DNA of 64,000 nucleotides. Source: Olsenella profusa DSM 13989. Its GTDB lineage: Bacteria > Actinomycetota > Coriobacteriia > Coriobacteriales > Atopobiaceae. The stretch covers positions 124,001-188,000 of the forward strand of contig NZ_JAUSQK010000001.1 in assembly GCF_030811115.1 (NCBI RefSeq), given 5' to 3'. Shown here in pieces: positions 1-8,479 of the stretch. A program made the translations under genes and the position numbers. Every line of letters begins with the position of its first letter. Position 1 is the first letter of the stretch. Under the pieces are notes generated by a model. The model was given only the letters and a program-made list of their open reading frames with translations. It had not been told where the DNA came from and ran no database searches.

Positions 1-547
1 CCATGCTCGGCTGGTTGGTGGCCCGGAAGGGCAGGTCCTCGCCCTCGACGTGCTCCACCACCGCCGCGCCGGCGCCATCGCCAAAGAGCACGCAGGTGGA
101 GCGATCCGTCCAGTCCACCAGGCGCGTGACCTTCTCGGCCGCCACGATGAGGGCGTGCCTGGCACGCCCGCGGGCAAAGTAGCCGTCGGCCACATCCAGT
201 GCCGCGACAAAGCCCGAACAGCCCACATAGACATCGAAGCTCATGCAGTCTGCCCCAAGGGCGCCCTGTACAATGGACGCCATGGCGGGAACCATGTGGT
301 CGGACGAGGACGTCGAGCCCACGATGAGGTCGATGTCGCCCACCGTGAGGCCGCTCATCTCGAGGGCTCGCTCGGCCGCCAGGGATGCAAGGTCGTCGAG
401 GGTCTCGGTCGTGCACACATGACGGCGCCTGATGCCCGTGCGCGTATGGATCCACTCGTCGGACGTGTCGAGAAACTCGGCGAGGTCATCGTTGGTGACG
501 ACCTTCCTGGGAAGGGCGCTGCCAGTGCCGATGATGCGATAGCTCAT
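1..547 (-). CDS. fabH: 3-oxoacyl-ACP synthase III (FabH), N-terminal part; gene runs off the window
   Basis: Cytoplasmic condensing enzyme that starts type II fatty-acid synthesis by joining acetyl-CoA (or a branched primer) to malonyl-ACP. Read from 547 it begins MSYRIIGTGSALP and has the FabH N-terminal signature (DEWIHTRTGI, residues about 30-39), then GSTSSSDHMVP, and the nucleophile region VGCSGF with the active Cys near residue 110. About 182 codons are visible; the catalytic His and Asn lie outside the window. The ATG overlaps the stop of the upstream MarR-type gene as ATGA, so the two are translationally coupled. The pairing resembles fabT-fabH of Firmicutes and suggests control by that regulator. 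Identification is firm. Confidence 0.93.
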   Translation of the reverse strand, partial: MSYRIIGTGSALPRKVVTNDDLAEFLDTSDEWIHTRTGIRRRHVCTTETLDDLASLAAERALEMSGLTVGDIDLIVGSTSSSDHMVPAMASIVQGALGADCMSFDVYVGCSGFVAALDVADGYFARGRARHALIVAAEKVTRLVDWTDRSTCVLFGDGAGAAVVEHVEGEDLPFRATNQPSM

Positions 548-1059
548 GCGTGTCCCACCTCAATGCCATGATAGTAGCCTGCCATGCGACGTACGCCCGT
601 GAGCAACGCGGCACGCTCGACGGAGTTCATGCCTTGAGCGATGCGCCTCACCATGTTCATACGGAAAGGCACATGAACACGATAAACCCTTTCGCCCCTG
701 CGTGTGAGGTGGAGATTGACGCGCCATGCGTCAAGGACATCCTGCTCGCGTACGAGCAGGCCCTTGTCAACGAGGCGACGTGCCATGCACGTAGCGGACG
801 GTGCGCTCACCTCGCATGCCTCGGCAAGCTCGGAGATTCCCAGGGTACGATGCTCTCGGATGGTCGCCCCGCCCACGATGGCGATGGCGCGTGCGTCCCT
901 CGTGGAGAGGGAGAGGTCGCTCCTCTCGCTGAGCAGGGAGCCCTCAAGCGACCCGACCGCATGGCAGAGCTCCATGAGCAGGTCGCCCAGCTCATGTGCC
1001 AGCATGGCGGTATCAGCACCGTTCTTGTGGCATGCCGTGCGCTTTGGGCCCTGTGCCAT
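544..1059 (-). CDS. MarR-family regulator, probably FabT-like controller of fatty-acid synthesis
   Basis: A 171-residue winged-helix protein. The DNA-binding part is visible around residues 55-110: LGISELAEACEVSAPSATCMARRLVDKGLL is followed by the wing segment ending RRGERVY, an arrangement typical of MarR proteins. The start at 1059 is chosen because GGAAGAG precedes it at good spacing; an in-frame upstream start at 1107 would lie closer to the palindrome at 1113-1131. The stop overlaps the fabH start (ATGA). Position directly before fabH and a perfect 19-bp palindrome upstream suggest an autoregulated repressor of lipid synthesis similar in role to FabT. The family is clear; the effector and regulon are inferred. 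Confidence 0.82.
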   Translation of the reverse strand: MAQGPKRTACHKNGADTAMLAHELGDLLMELCHAVGSLEGSLLSERSDLSLSTRDARAIAIVGGATIREHRTLGISELAEACEVSAPSATCMARRLVDKGLLVREQDVLDAWRVNLHLTRRGERVYRVHVPFRMNMVRRIAQGMNSVERAALLTGVRRMAGYYHGIEVGHA

Positions 1060-1112
1060 GTCTACTCTTCCACGGGACGTGACGCAAAGGCGTCGGGAAC
1101 GTGTCACAACTA

Positions 1113-1131
1113 CTTAGTTAGCCTAACTAAG
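1113..1131. promoter_or_regulatory. Perfect 19-bp palindrome, candidate operator of the MarR-fabH operon
   Basis: CTTAGTTAG and CTAACTAAG flank a single central C, a perfect inverted repeat 53 bp upstream of the chosen start of the MarR-type gene. Length and symmetry fit a MarR-dimer site. It is AT-rich in an otherwise GC-rich region. Binding is inferred. Confidence 0.65.
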
Positions 1132-1269
1132 CGAGTGGGCCATGGGAATCTCGTTGTTTTCACACCATTGAGTCTACAAGACTCTGCAACATCTTACACG
1201 CCTGACGGGCGCAGGGCCACAGGGAGGAGAGCGGACACCCCCAGGGCCTGGGCGGATGCGTGCCGCCCC

Positions 1270-2019
1270 CTATGTCAGGTGCGCCTGGCCAAGGAAGCGC
1301 CGCGCCTCCTTGGTCCTGGGATGGTTGAAGACCTGATCGGGCGTACCGTCCTCCAAGACCTTGCCCTCATCGAGATAGACCACGCGCGTGGCGATGGAGC
1401 GCACGAAGCGCATCTCGTGGGAGACCACCATCATCGTCATGCCATCCTCGGCGATGGAGTGCATCACCTGCAGCACCTCGCCCACCCACTCGGGGTCGAG
1501 CGCGCTCGTGGGCTCGTCGAACAGGATGACCGAGGGGCGCACGGCCAGTGCCCGCGCAATGCCCACGCGCTGCTGCTGGCCGCCGGAGAGCATCGCCGGA
1601 TACTCCCCGGCCTTGTCCGCCAGCCCCACGCGATCCAGCAGCTCCCTGCCCCGACGCTCCGCCTCGGCCCTGTCGACATGCTGCACGTAGCGCAGCGCGG
1701 CCGTGACGTTGTCGAGCGCACTCTTGTTCCTGAAGAGGTTGTAATGTTGAAACACCATGGCGGTCTTCGACCTGAGCGCCGCTATGTCACGCTTCGAGGC
1801 GGATCGCGCGTCCGCCCGGACGCCGTCTATCTCGATCGTGCCCGCATCGGGCCTGTCAAGCCAGTTGAGCGTGCGCAGGAACGTGGTCTTGCCCGTACCG
1901 GAGGGGCCGATGATGGTTACCACCTCCCCCTGGCACACATCGAGGTCGATGTCACGCAGCACGTGGTTGTCCTTGAAGGACTTCTCGATGCCCCGCGCCG
2001 AGAGGATGGGCCCGCTCAT
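1270..2019 (-). CDS. Amino-acid ABC transporter ATP-binding protein (GlnQ type)
   Basis: Cytoplasmic ATPase of a polar amino-acid importer, 249 residues, the usual family length. Walker A is GPSGTGKTT (about residues 38-46), the Q-loop is MVFQHYNLF, the signature is LSGGQQQR, Walker B is [12 protein letters not shown], and the H-loop is VVSHEM. The start overlaps the stop of the permease gene by 4 bases (ATGA). It is third in a binding protein-permease-ATPase operon on the minus strand. The substrate cannot be read from the ATPase. A gap of about 210 bp separates it from the MarR-fabH operon. Confidence 0.93.
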   Translation of the reverse strand: MSGPILSARGIEKSFKDNHVLRDIDLDVCQGEVVTIIGPSGTGKTTFLRTLNWLDRPDAGTIEIDGVRADARSASKRDIAALRSKTAMVFQHYNLFRNKSALDNVTAALRYVQHVDRAEAERRGRELLDRVGLADKAGEYPAMLSGGQQQRVGIARALAVRPSVILFDEPTSALDPEWVGEVLQVMHSIAEDGMTMMVVSHEMRFVRSIATRVVYLDEGKVLEDGTPDQVFNHPRTKEARRFLGQAHLT

Positions 2020-2729
2020 GAGAAGCTCACCTCCCGCTCATGCCGCCGTGCCCGCCTCTCCGCGACCACGATGAGGCGCTCCAGCACGAAGCAGCAGACC
2101 CAGTAGATGGCCGAGACCACCACGTAGGTCTCGAAGAAGCGGAAGGCGCTCGCGCCCACGATCCGCGCCTGCGCCATCATCTCGACGACGGAGATGTTGA
2201 ACACGAGGCTCGTGTCCTTGAGCATGCTGATGGCCGTGTTGCCGAGCGGGGCCAGCGCCGTCGAGAAGGCCTGGGGCAGCACCACATGCCACACGGCCTG
2301 CCACTTTGTCATGTTGACGCTGAGGCAGGCCTCGACCTGGCCCTCGTCCACCGACAGCATGGCCGATCGGATGGTCTCGCTCATGAAGCCGGCACCGTTG
2401 AGCCCCAGGGCAATGATGGCGAAGGTGACGGGCGAGATGGAGGTGACCGTGAAGCTGGCGTCGCCTGCCCTCAGTAGAAGCGGGACGCCATAGTAGACCA
2501 GCAGCAGCTGGCACATGGCAGGCGTCCCGCGCACGATGGAGACGAAGACCTGGCACACCTGTGAGAGCACGCGCACGTCAAAGTAGCGCGCCAGGGCGAT
2601 GAGGAATCCCAGGGCGAGGCCAAGGACGATCGCCCAGAACGCAAGCCGCAGGGTCACGGGCAGGTAGGCCATGATCTTTGGCACCGACTCCAGCATGAAC
2701 TCAAGGCTGAACGAGCTTCCACCGTTCAT
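2016..2729 (-). CDS. Amino-acid ABC transporter permease (HisM/GlnP family)
   Basis: Inner-membrane permease of about 237 residues with multiple hydrophobic segments. The EAA loop (QVEACLSVNMTKWQAVWHVVLPQA, split here as EACLSVNMTKW then HVVLPQA) that contacts the ATPase is present near residues 135-160. The start at 2729 is preferred because GGGGGAT lies just upstream; GTG/ATG codons at 2744 and 2741 are in frame but have poorer sites. The 3' end overlaps the ATPase start. A single permease implies a homodimeric channel. It works with the lipoprotein encoded at 2817-3707. Confidence 0.9.
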   Translation of the reverse strand: MNGGSSFSLEFMLESVPKIMAYLPVTLRLAFWAIVLGLALGFLIALARYFDVRVLSQVCQVFVSIVRGTPAMCQLLLVYYGVPLLLRAGDASFTVTSISPVTFAIIALGLNGAGFMSETIRSAMLSVDEGQVEACLSVNMTKWQAVWHVVLPQAFSTALAPLGNTAISMLKDTSLVFNISVVEMMAQARIVGASAFRFFETYVVVSAIYWVCCFVLERLIVVAERRARRHEREVSFS

Positions 2730-2816
2730 GGTATCCCCCATCACATCGACCGACCTGAGGCAGCCATAGGCCTAGCCACCCCTGCTGGACAGTCCCACAT
2801 CGGCACCGCCAACGTC

Positions 2817-3707
2817 TCAGCCCTGCTGCTTCTCGGCAAGCGCCACGATGGAGTCCTCGGTGGTGTAGTCGGCCCCGAGGTACTGCTCGGAGATGCGCGC
2901 CAGCGTCCCATCGGCGATGAGCTCCTCTATGATGGGGTCGATGGCGGATTTGAGCGCCTGGCCCAGGTCGTCCTTGCGGAAGGGGAAGTAGATGGGGACG
3001 TTGCCGGCATCGGTGAAGATGACCATGTCGAGGGCGAGTCCCTGCTCCTCTATGATGCTCTTGCCAGTGATGTAGCTGTCGATGGCGGCGTCGGCGCGAT
3101 CGTCGAGGACGTCCTGGAACATCTTGTTCACGTCACCGTCGGTGTGGTTGACCGTGATGGGGTTGCCGTTCTCCTCGTTGTACTCGTCGAGCCAGACGGT
3201 GTAGGAGGCGGCGATGCCGCTGTCGACGGTCTTGCCCCAGAGATCCCTGATGCCTCGGATGTCGGTGCGCCCCTTCTTGAAGACGAGGGCGTTGGCAGAC
3301 CAGCTGTAGGGTGTCTCCGTGAAGAGGTACTTCTCCGCCCGCTCGTCGGTCTCGGTGACCTCGTTTGCGATGGTGTCGATCTGACCGGCGTCGAGCGCCG
3401 CGAAGATGCCGTCCCACTGGGTCTGGACGAAGTCGAACGCATAGCCGTCGAGCCTCTCGTCCACGGCCTTGGCGACGGCGACGTCGAAGCCATCGAGCTC
3501 CCCATCGTCGTTCTGATAGCTGTAGGGCGGGAAGATGCCCTCGGTGCCCACGTTGATGGCAGTCGTGGGGGCCGCCGACCCACCGGTGCCGCCGGAGGAG
3601 CCACACCCCGCGAGGGCGGCCAGTGCGGCCACGGAGAGAGTGCCTGCGACAAAGGAGCGACGACTGACGCCCCCATGACGTTCCTCATGATGTGTTGTGG
3701 TGGCCAT
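2817..3707 (-). CDS. Amino-acid ABC transporter substrate-binding lipoprotein
   Basis: Extracellular solute-binding protein of family 3, 296 residues. The N-terminus has a twin-arginine-like SRRSFVAG, a hydrophobic stretch and the lipobox LAGC (Cys near residue 34), so it should be lipid-anchored. The mature part begins with the family phrase TEGIFPPYSYQNDDGELDGFDVAVA (shown in pieces: PPYSY, GFDVAVA) and ends near IAD-GTLARISEQYLG. It is first in the operon and follows a long leader that can fold strongly. The ligand is unknown; family 3 covers polar and charged amino acids. Confidence 0.92.
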   Translation of the reverse strand: MATTTHHEERHGGVSRRSFVAGTLSVAALAALAGCGSSGGTGGSAAPTTAINVGTEGIFPPYSYQNDDGELDGFDVAVAKAVDERLDGYAFDFVQTQWDGIFAALDAGQIDTIANEVTETDERAEKYLFTETPYSWSANALVFKKGRTDIRGIRDLWGKTVDSGIAASYTVWLDEYNEENGNPITVNHTDGDVNKMFQDVLDDRADAAIDSYITGKSIIEEQGLALDMVIFTDAGNVPIYFPFRKDDLGQALKSAIDPIIEELIADGTLARISEQYLGADYTTEDSIVALAEKQQG

Positions 3708-4214
3708 GTCAAATCCTTTCTCCCCGTGTCCCGACGGCGTGACCCAGCGCCGCGGTGCCCTCAGGCGCCGGCGCGCTGGCCCTGGACGACGCCCGGGTGC
3801 TCCCGGCTGGCCTCGGCAGGCCCGGCTCCCGGGCAGGCGGGGTCATCGAAAACGAAAGGCCCGGGAGCGCTCCAGCCCCCGAAGGCCAAGGAGCGACCGG
3901 GCGACCTGTCGGCACGAGCGTGCTCGAACACCGTTTTCTCCCTTTACGTACCCCCTCTCCCGTCCTCGTTTCCGCTAAATATGTCCAAAGGTATCGATTT
4001 CGCTGCCAAACGTCCCGCGCCCGGCCCCCGGGGCGGGCCTAGGTCCCGGGAAGGGCACGTCCTCTGGCCCACCCGTGAGCCTGCGCTCCGGCGCACCCGC
4101 GCCCTCGGACGTGGCCTTGGGTCACGGCACGTGGTTGACGATGATGATGCCGAGCGCCAATCTGTCCGCTTGGGCCACACGACGGAATCGGTAGACGGAA
4201 TCGGTAATGACCGT
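3708..4214 (-). promoter_or_regulatory. 507-bp structured leader and promoter region of the amino-acid ABC operon
   Basis: No gene is seen here. Read on the minus strand, about 250 nt upstream of the binding-protein gene can form several GC-rich hairpins, including 3745-3778 (CAGCGC pairing GCGCTG around GAGGGCACCGCGG). That inner stretch resembles the T-box antiterminator consensus (GGGTGGNACCGCG) but lacks a clean TGGN. AGAAAGGATTTGAC before the start is the ribosome site. A T-box or another amino-acid-sensing leader would suit the operon, but I cannot trace a Stem I or specifier codon, so this stays tentative. 3960-4214 shows nothing recognisable. Confidence 0.3.
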
Positions 4215-5102
4215 CTACCAGCTGAGCAGCTCGTAGCCATCGTCGGTGACCACAAGCTGCACCTCCCATTGCGCAGAGGGCTTGCCATCCCTGGTGCGCA
4301 CGACCCATCCGTTGGACCTATCCGTCTTGATGCTATGCGTACCCATGTTGACCATGGGCTCGATGGTGAAGCACAGCCCCGGTACCAGGATGGGGCCCGT
4401 GCCCGCCTTGGTGGTGAAGCCCACGAAGGGCTCCTCGTGGAACTCCTTGCCAATGCCGTGGCCCCCGTACTCCTCCACCACGGAGAAGCCCGCATCCGTC
4501 GCCACCTTGTTGACGGCGGCGCCCACGTCACCCAGGTGGCCCCAGGGCCTGATGGCGGCGAGACCCGCCTGCACCGACGCGTGACACACGTCCACCAGGC
4601 GCCTCCACTCGGGATCGACGCTGCCGATGCAGTACATGCGACTGGAATCGGAGAAGTAGCTGCCCTTGATGGTAGACATATCCACGTTGATGATGTCGCC
4701 GTCGCTGAGGACGTCCCCCTCGTCGGGAAAGCCGTGACAGACGACATCGTTGATGGAGGTGCACACGCTGTAGGGGTAGCCCTCGAAGTTGAGGTCGGCC
4801 GAGACGGCATCGTGCGCGGCAAGGTAGTCGTTCACCCAGCCGTTGATGTCCATGGTGGAGACGCCGGCCTCGATATGCTCCCCCACGTAGTCCAGGATGC
4901 CCGTGTTGACCGCGGCGGACACCTTGATGCCCTCGATGTCGTCCGCGTTCTTATAGAGCCTGCGGGGCAGGACCTCCTCGCCCTGCCGCCAGAGCTGCTC
5001 GAGCCGATCGTCAAAGGCGCTGTGGCACCTCTTGTACTTCCTGCCGCTGCCGCACCAGCACTCCTCGTTGCGTCCCGGCGTCCTCATGCCGTCATAGCTC
5101 AT
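4215..5102 (-). CDS. map: Type I methionine aminopeptidase with N-terminal SEC-C zinc motif
   Basis: Removes the initiator Met from nascent proteins in the cytoplasm. Residues about 8-28 form a SEC-C motif (NEECWCGSGRKYKRCH), which usually binds zinc and helps ribosome association. The pita-bread domain follows: VVCHGFPDEG, the metal ligands in IINVDMS and FSDSSR, GGHGIGKEFHEEP, FTIEPM, and the last Glu in AQWEVQLVVT are all present, so it should be active. The start at 5102 has GTGAGGT upstream; the reading frame stays open to 5315 but that extension looks non-coding. Length of 295 residues suits SEC-C-tailed MetAPs of Gram-positive anaerobes. Confidence 0.94.
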   Translation of the reverse strand: MSYDGMRTPGRNEECWCGSGRKYKRCHSAFDDRLEQLWRQGEEVLPRRLYKNADDIEGIKVSAAVNTGILDYVGEHIEAGVSTMDINGWVNDYLAAHDAVSADLNFEGYPYSVCTSINDVVCHGFPDEGDVLSDGDIINVDMSTIKGSYFSDSSRMYCIGSVDPEWRRLVDVCHASVQAGLAAIRPWGHLGDVGAAVNKVATDAGFSVVEEYGGHGIGKEFHEEPFVGFTTKAGTGPILVPGLCFTIEPMVNMGTHSIKTDRSNGWVVRTRDGKPSAQWEVQLVVTDDGYELLSW

Positions 5103-5488
5103 CGCATACCTCACGTCTTCCACTTGCGCAGCCGCTGGCTGCAGTCGCTCGCCCATCGGCCATGGTACCCCAGATGGCGCAAGCGTCAGCCTACACGGTC
5201 GCCACAGTCGTGTCACGGCCGAGCGAGATCTGCAAGAGGCAGCCGCCCGACTTCCCCAACGGTCGTGCGAGGTTTTCTCGCCAAAAATGTCTCGCGTGCT
5301 GACTGGAGTCCGCACGCGAGACAGAATCGGCCGAAAAACCCAGCACGACCGGAGGAGAACCCAGCACGATCAAAGCGGGACCAGCCAAGCCCGAAATAGG
5401 CCCCAAGCGCCTCGTCCCAGCGCAGTGGGACTCACCCACAGGTTCGTCTTCTGCCCCATAGCTGCAGGTACCAGCGGTCGGCCGCACG
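5103..5488. repeat. Intergenic region with nested inverted repeats and short direct repeats
   Basis: No gene is seen. TCTCGCGTGC (5290-5299) pairs perfectly with GCACGCGAGA (5312-5321), and an outer pair GGTCGTGC (5261-5268) / GCACGACC (5343-5350) encloses it. GCGAG/CTCGC makes a small hairpin at about 5267-5280. AACCCAGCACGA occurs at 5337 and again at 5358, 21 bp apart. The region could be a dispersed intergenic element or a structured transcript end of ppc on the minus strand. Nothing here identifies a known element. Confidence 0.45.
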
Positions 5489-8248
5489 TCACCCCGTGTT
5501 CTGCAGGCCGGCGGAGACGCCGGAGACGGTGCAGAGGATGAGGTAGATGAAGCGCTCGCGCTCCTCGGGCGTCAGCTTGTCACCCCGCTCGCGCAGCACC
5601 GAGAGCGCCAGCACCTGCGTGAGCGAGAGCACGTTCACGAACGGCAGGCGCAGGCGGATAACGGGACCCAGGATGCGACGGTGCTGCAGCGGCCACTCGT
5701 TGCCCGTGATGGCGAGCACCCATCTGCGCGTGAGGTCCATCTCGCCCAGGACCTTCTGCGCGAGATCCTCGCGATCGCCCAGGTCGAGGTACATCCTGCC
5801 CAGGTTGCGATCGGTCTTGGACAGTGACATCTCGATGTTGTCAATGAACGTGGTGAAGAGCGGCCACTCGGCATAGGCCTCCTTGAGGCGGTCGAGGTCG
5901 CCGAACTTCTCGCAGGCAAAGCCCAGGCCGTACCAGGCGGCAAGGTTGATGCGCGCCTGCGACCACGAGAAGATCCACGGGATGGTGCGCAGGTCGTCCA
6001 GGGACGTGGCGCCCAGGCCCCGCTTGGCGGGACGGCTGCCGATGGGCATGAGGCCGATCTCGGAGAGTGGCGTGACCGTGGAGAACCACTCCACGAAGCC
6101 CTCCGTGTTGAGCAGGTCGAGGTAGCGCTCGCGCGAGGCCCTGTCCAAGGCGGACGCGAGGTCGGCGTACTTGGCCGTGGACTCGGTGTTCACATACTCG
6201 ATGGAGGGGGCGCTCTGGAGCAGCGTGGCCCCGGCGACGGACTCCACGTGGCGCGAGGCCAGCACGGGATTGCCATAGCGCGCGAAGATGACCTCGCCCT
6301 GCTCCGTGAGCTTGAAGTGGCAGTTGACCGAGCCCTTGGGCTGCGAGAGGACCGCACGGTTGGCCGGCCCGCCACCTCGGCCCACGGCGCCGCCACGGCC
6401 GTGCATGAGCACGAGGTTGATGTTGTTATCCTCAGCCCACTGGGCGATGCGCGCCTGTGTGGTGTGCAGCACGAGCGTGGCGGCCGTGGGGCCCTCGTCC
6501 TTGGAGGAGTCGGAGTAGCCCAGCATGACCTCGAGCCTGCGGCCCGTCTCCTGCAGGCGACGCTGCACCGGGTCGAGCTGGATGATCTGGTCGAGCGTGT
6601 CGACGGCGCCCTCGAGGTCCTCTATCTGCTCGAAGAGCGGGATGACGTCGAGGGTGGGCACGTCCCTCTCGTGCGCGAACGCCAGGCGCGCGAGCTCGTA
6701 GACGTCCGCCACGTTCTGGGCGCTCTGCGTGAACGAGATGATGTAGCGACGCGCGGCGTTGACGCCGTTGCGCCTCTGGATGGAGCCGATGGCACGGAAG
6801 GTGTCGAGCACCTCGCGCGTCATGGGCGCGAGCTCGCCGCACTCGCCCCAGCGGCCATGCTCGCGGATGTCGGCCAGCGCGCGGCTGTGCACGACGGAGT
6901 GCTGGCGGAACTCCATCTCCACCAGGTGGAAGCCGAAGGTCTGCGCCTGCCAGATGAGCTTCTGGAGCGGGCCGTAGGCCGTGCGCACGGCACCGGCGCG
7001 CACGAGCGAGCGTTGGACCACCATGAGGTCGTCGATGTAGGCCTCGGCGTCCTCGTACATGAGGTCGGCCGTGCGGTCGATGGTGGCGCGCAGGCGGGCG
7101 GCGATGACGATCATGGTGGCACGGTGCAGCTCGGAGGCGGAGATGGCCTGGGCGCGCTGGGTGAGGGCCTCGCTCATCTCCACCTGGTGGCTCCACAGGT
7201 TGAGCAGCTCGTCCGAGCCCTTGGTGGACGCGGTGTCCAGCGTGAGGTTGCGACCGGTGGCCTGCGTCGCCTCCGCGAGCTTCTCCAGCACGTGGACACG
7301 GTACTTCTCGGCCACACGGCGCGAGACCTTGGCCGTCACGTTGGGGTTGCCGTCGCGGTCGGTGCCGATCCAGCTGCCGGGGCGGAAGAACGCCGGGCAG
7401 ATGGGGGCCACGGTGCCCGCCTTGTCGCCCAGCTCCCAATCGTCGAAGCGGCGATAGACGTCCGGCACCATGTCGAACAGGGTGTTGTCGAAGATGTCGA
7501 TGACGGTGTCGGCCTCCTCCACGGGGGTCGGCTTCTGGATGGCGATGGGGGACGTGCGCAGCAGGGCGTCGATCTCCTGCAGCATCCGGCGCTCGTTCTC
7601 GAGCAGGGCCACGCCACCCAGGCTGCCCCGCTCCTCGAGCAGGCCCGCGATGCGGCGTATCTTGCCCTCGACGGCCTTGCGGCGCGCCTCGGTGGGATGC
7701 GCGGTGAAGACGGGGTGGAACTCCAGGCGGTTCAGGAGCGCGATGGCCTTGCCCCGCCCGCATTCGTCCACCAGCTGGCGATAGGCCACCGTGATGTCGT
7801 TGATGGGGTCGGACGCCTCCGTGATGGGCACGTCGCGCTCGCGGTTGCGCAGGGCATGGACGCGGTAGCTCTCCTCGCAGATGTTGGCCAGATGGAAGTA
7901 CGCGGCAAACGCGCGCGTGAGCATGGTCGCCGCATCGAGGTCCATGGCCTTGATGACGTCGATGGCGTCGTGGAAGGCGACCTCGTCCTTGCTCTGGTCG
8001 ACCTTTGATGCCGAGGCGATGGAGTCGGCCAGAAGCCGATCGAAGGTCTTGCGCACCCCGTCATCATACTCCGAGAGCACGGTGCGCACGAGGCGCAGGA
8101 AGAGCGCCATGTTCTCGAGCAGCTCGCTGGGGATGTTCGCCAGGGAGAGCGTGGAGCGCGCCTGTGCCTGCTCCAGCTCCCGCCTGTCCCGCTCGTCCCC
8201 CTTGGCAAGCGCTTCCATCTCGTCTACCTGCTTCTGCACTTCTGGCAC
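5489..8248 (-). CDS. ppc: Phosphoenolpyruvate carboxylase
   Basis: Carboxylates PEP with bicarbonate to oxaloacetate, an anaplerotic step. At 919 residues it has the usual length. Catalytic signatures are present: the His loop VFTAHPTEARRK (near residue 190), GYSDSSKDEGP, the Arg-rich loop MHGRGGAVGRGGGP, and the C-terminus ending GLQNTG typical of the family. A GTG start at 8248 is preferred because GGGGGACCCA lies before it; the in-frame GTG at 8263 has its purine stretch too close. The gene is transcribed alone and divergently from the flippase at 8480, sharing a roughly 230-bp promoter region. Confidence 0.96.
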   Translation of the reverse strand: MPEVQKQVDEMEALAKGDERDRRELEQAQARSTLSLANIPSELLENMALFLRLVRTVLSEYDDGVRKTFDRLLADSIASASKVDQSKDEVAFHDAIDVIKAMDLDAATMLTRAFAAYFHLANICEESYRVHALRNRERDVPITEASDPINDITVAYRQLVDECGRGKAIALLNRLEFHPVFTAHPTEARRKAVEGKIRRIAGLLEERGSLGGVALLENERRMLQEIDALLRTSPIAIQKPTPVEEADTVIDIFDNTLFDMVPDVYRRFDDWELGDKAGTVAPICPAFFRPGSWIGTDRDGNPNVTAKVSRRVAEKYRVHVLEKLAEATQATGRNLTLDTASTKGSDELLNLWSHQVEMSEALTQRAQAISASELHRATMIVIAARLRATIDRTADLMYEDAEAYIDDLMVVQRSLVRAGAVRTAYGPLQKLIWQAQTFGFHLVEMEFRQHSVVHSRALADIREHGRWGECGELAPMTREVLDTFRAIGSIQRRNGVNAARRYIISFTQSAQNVADVYELARLAFAHERDVPTLDVIPLFEQIEDLEGAVDTLDQIIQLDPVQRRLQETGRRLEVMLGYSDSSKDEGPTAATLVLHTTQARIAQWAEDNNINLVLMHGRGGAVGRGGGPANRAVLSQPKGSVNCHFKLTEQGEVIFARYGNPVLASRHVESVAGATLLQSAPSIEYVNTESTAKYADLASALDRASRERYLDLLNTEGFVEWFSTVTPLSEIGLMPIGSRPAKRGLGATSLDDLRTIPWIFSWSQARINLAAWYGLGFACEKFGDLDRLKEAYAEWPLFTTFIDNIEMSLSKTDRNLGRMYLDLGDREDLAQKVLGEMDLTRRWVLAITGNEWPLQHRRILGPVIRLRLPFVNVLSLTQVLALSVLRERGDKLTPEERERFIYLILCTVSGVSAGLQNTG

Positions 8249-8479
8249 TGGGTCCCCCTTCACTCCCCTGCCTGCGCACGGGAGTCATGGACGGTCACAT
8301 GGACTTGGCATTGCCAAGCAGTGCCTAGCTTAGGGGCACGTGACGCGGCACACGTCGTTGCCACGGGCGTGAAACCATATCTTCACGTGTGCGCACGGTG
8401 CAGACGGGAAAGCGGCGGTAAGATACTCTGCCGTACGGCACAGGGACGATACGGCTCAGGTCGAAGGGGCAACGCGGAC

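Noticed and set aside
3745-3778. Definite T-box riboswitch call
   Set aside because: The antiterminator-like string lacks the TGGN needed to pair with tRNA, and no Stem I or specifier loop could be traced.
6248-8008. Long plus-strand frame of 586 codons opposite ppc
   Set aside because: It mirrors the third-position GC bias of ppc; the minus-strand protein is unmistakably PEP carboxylase. The same applies to other long frames opposite aspS, hisS, polA, glnN and the opp genes.
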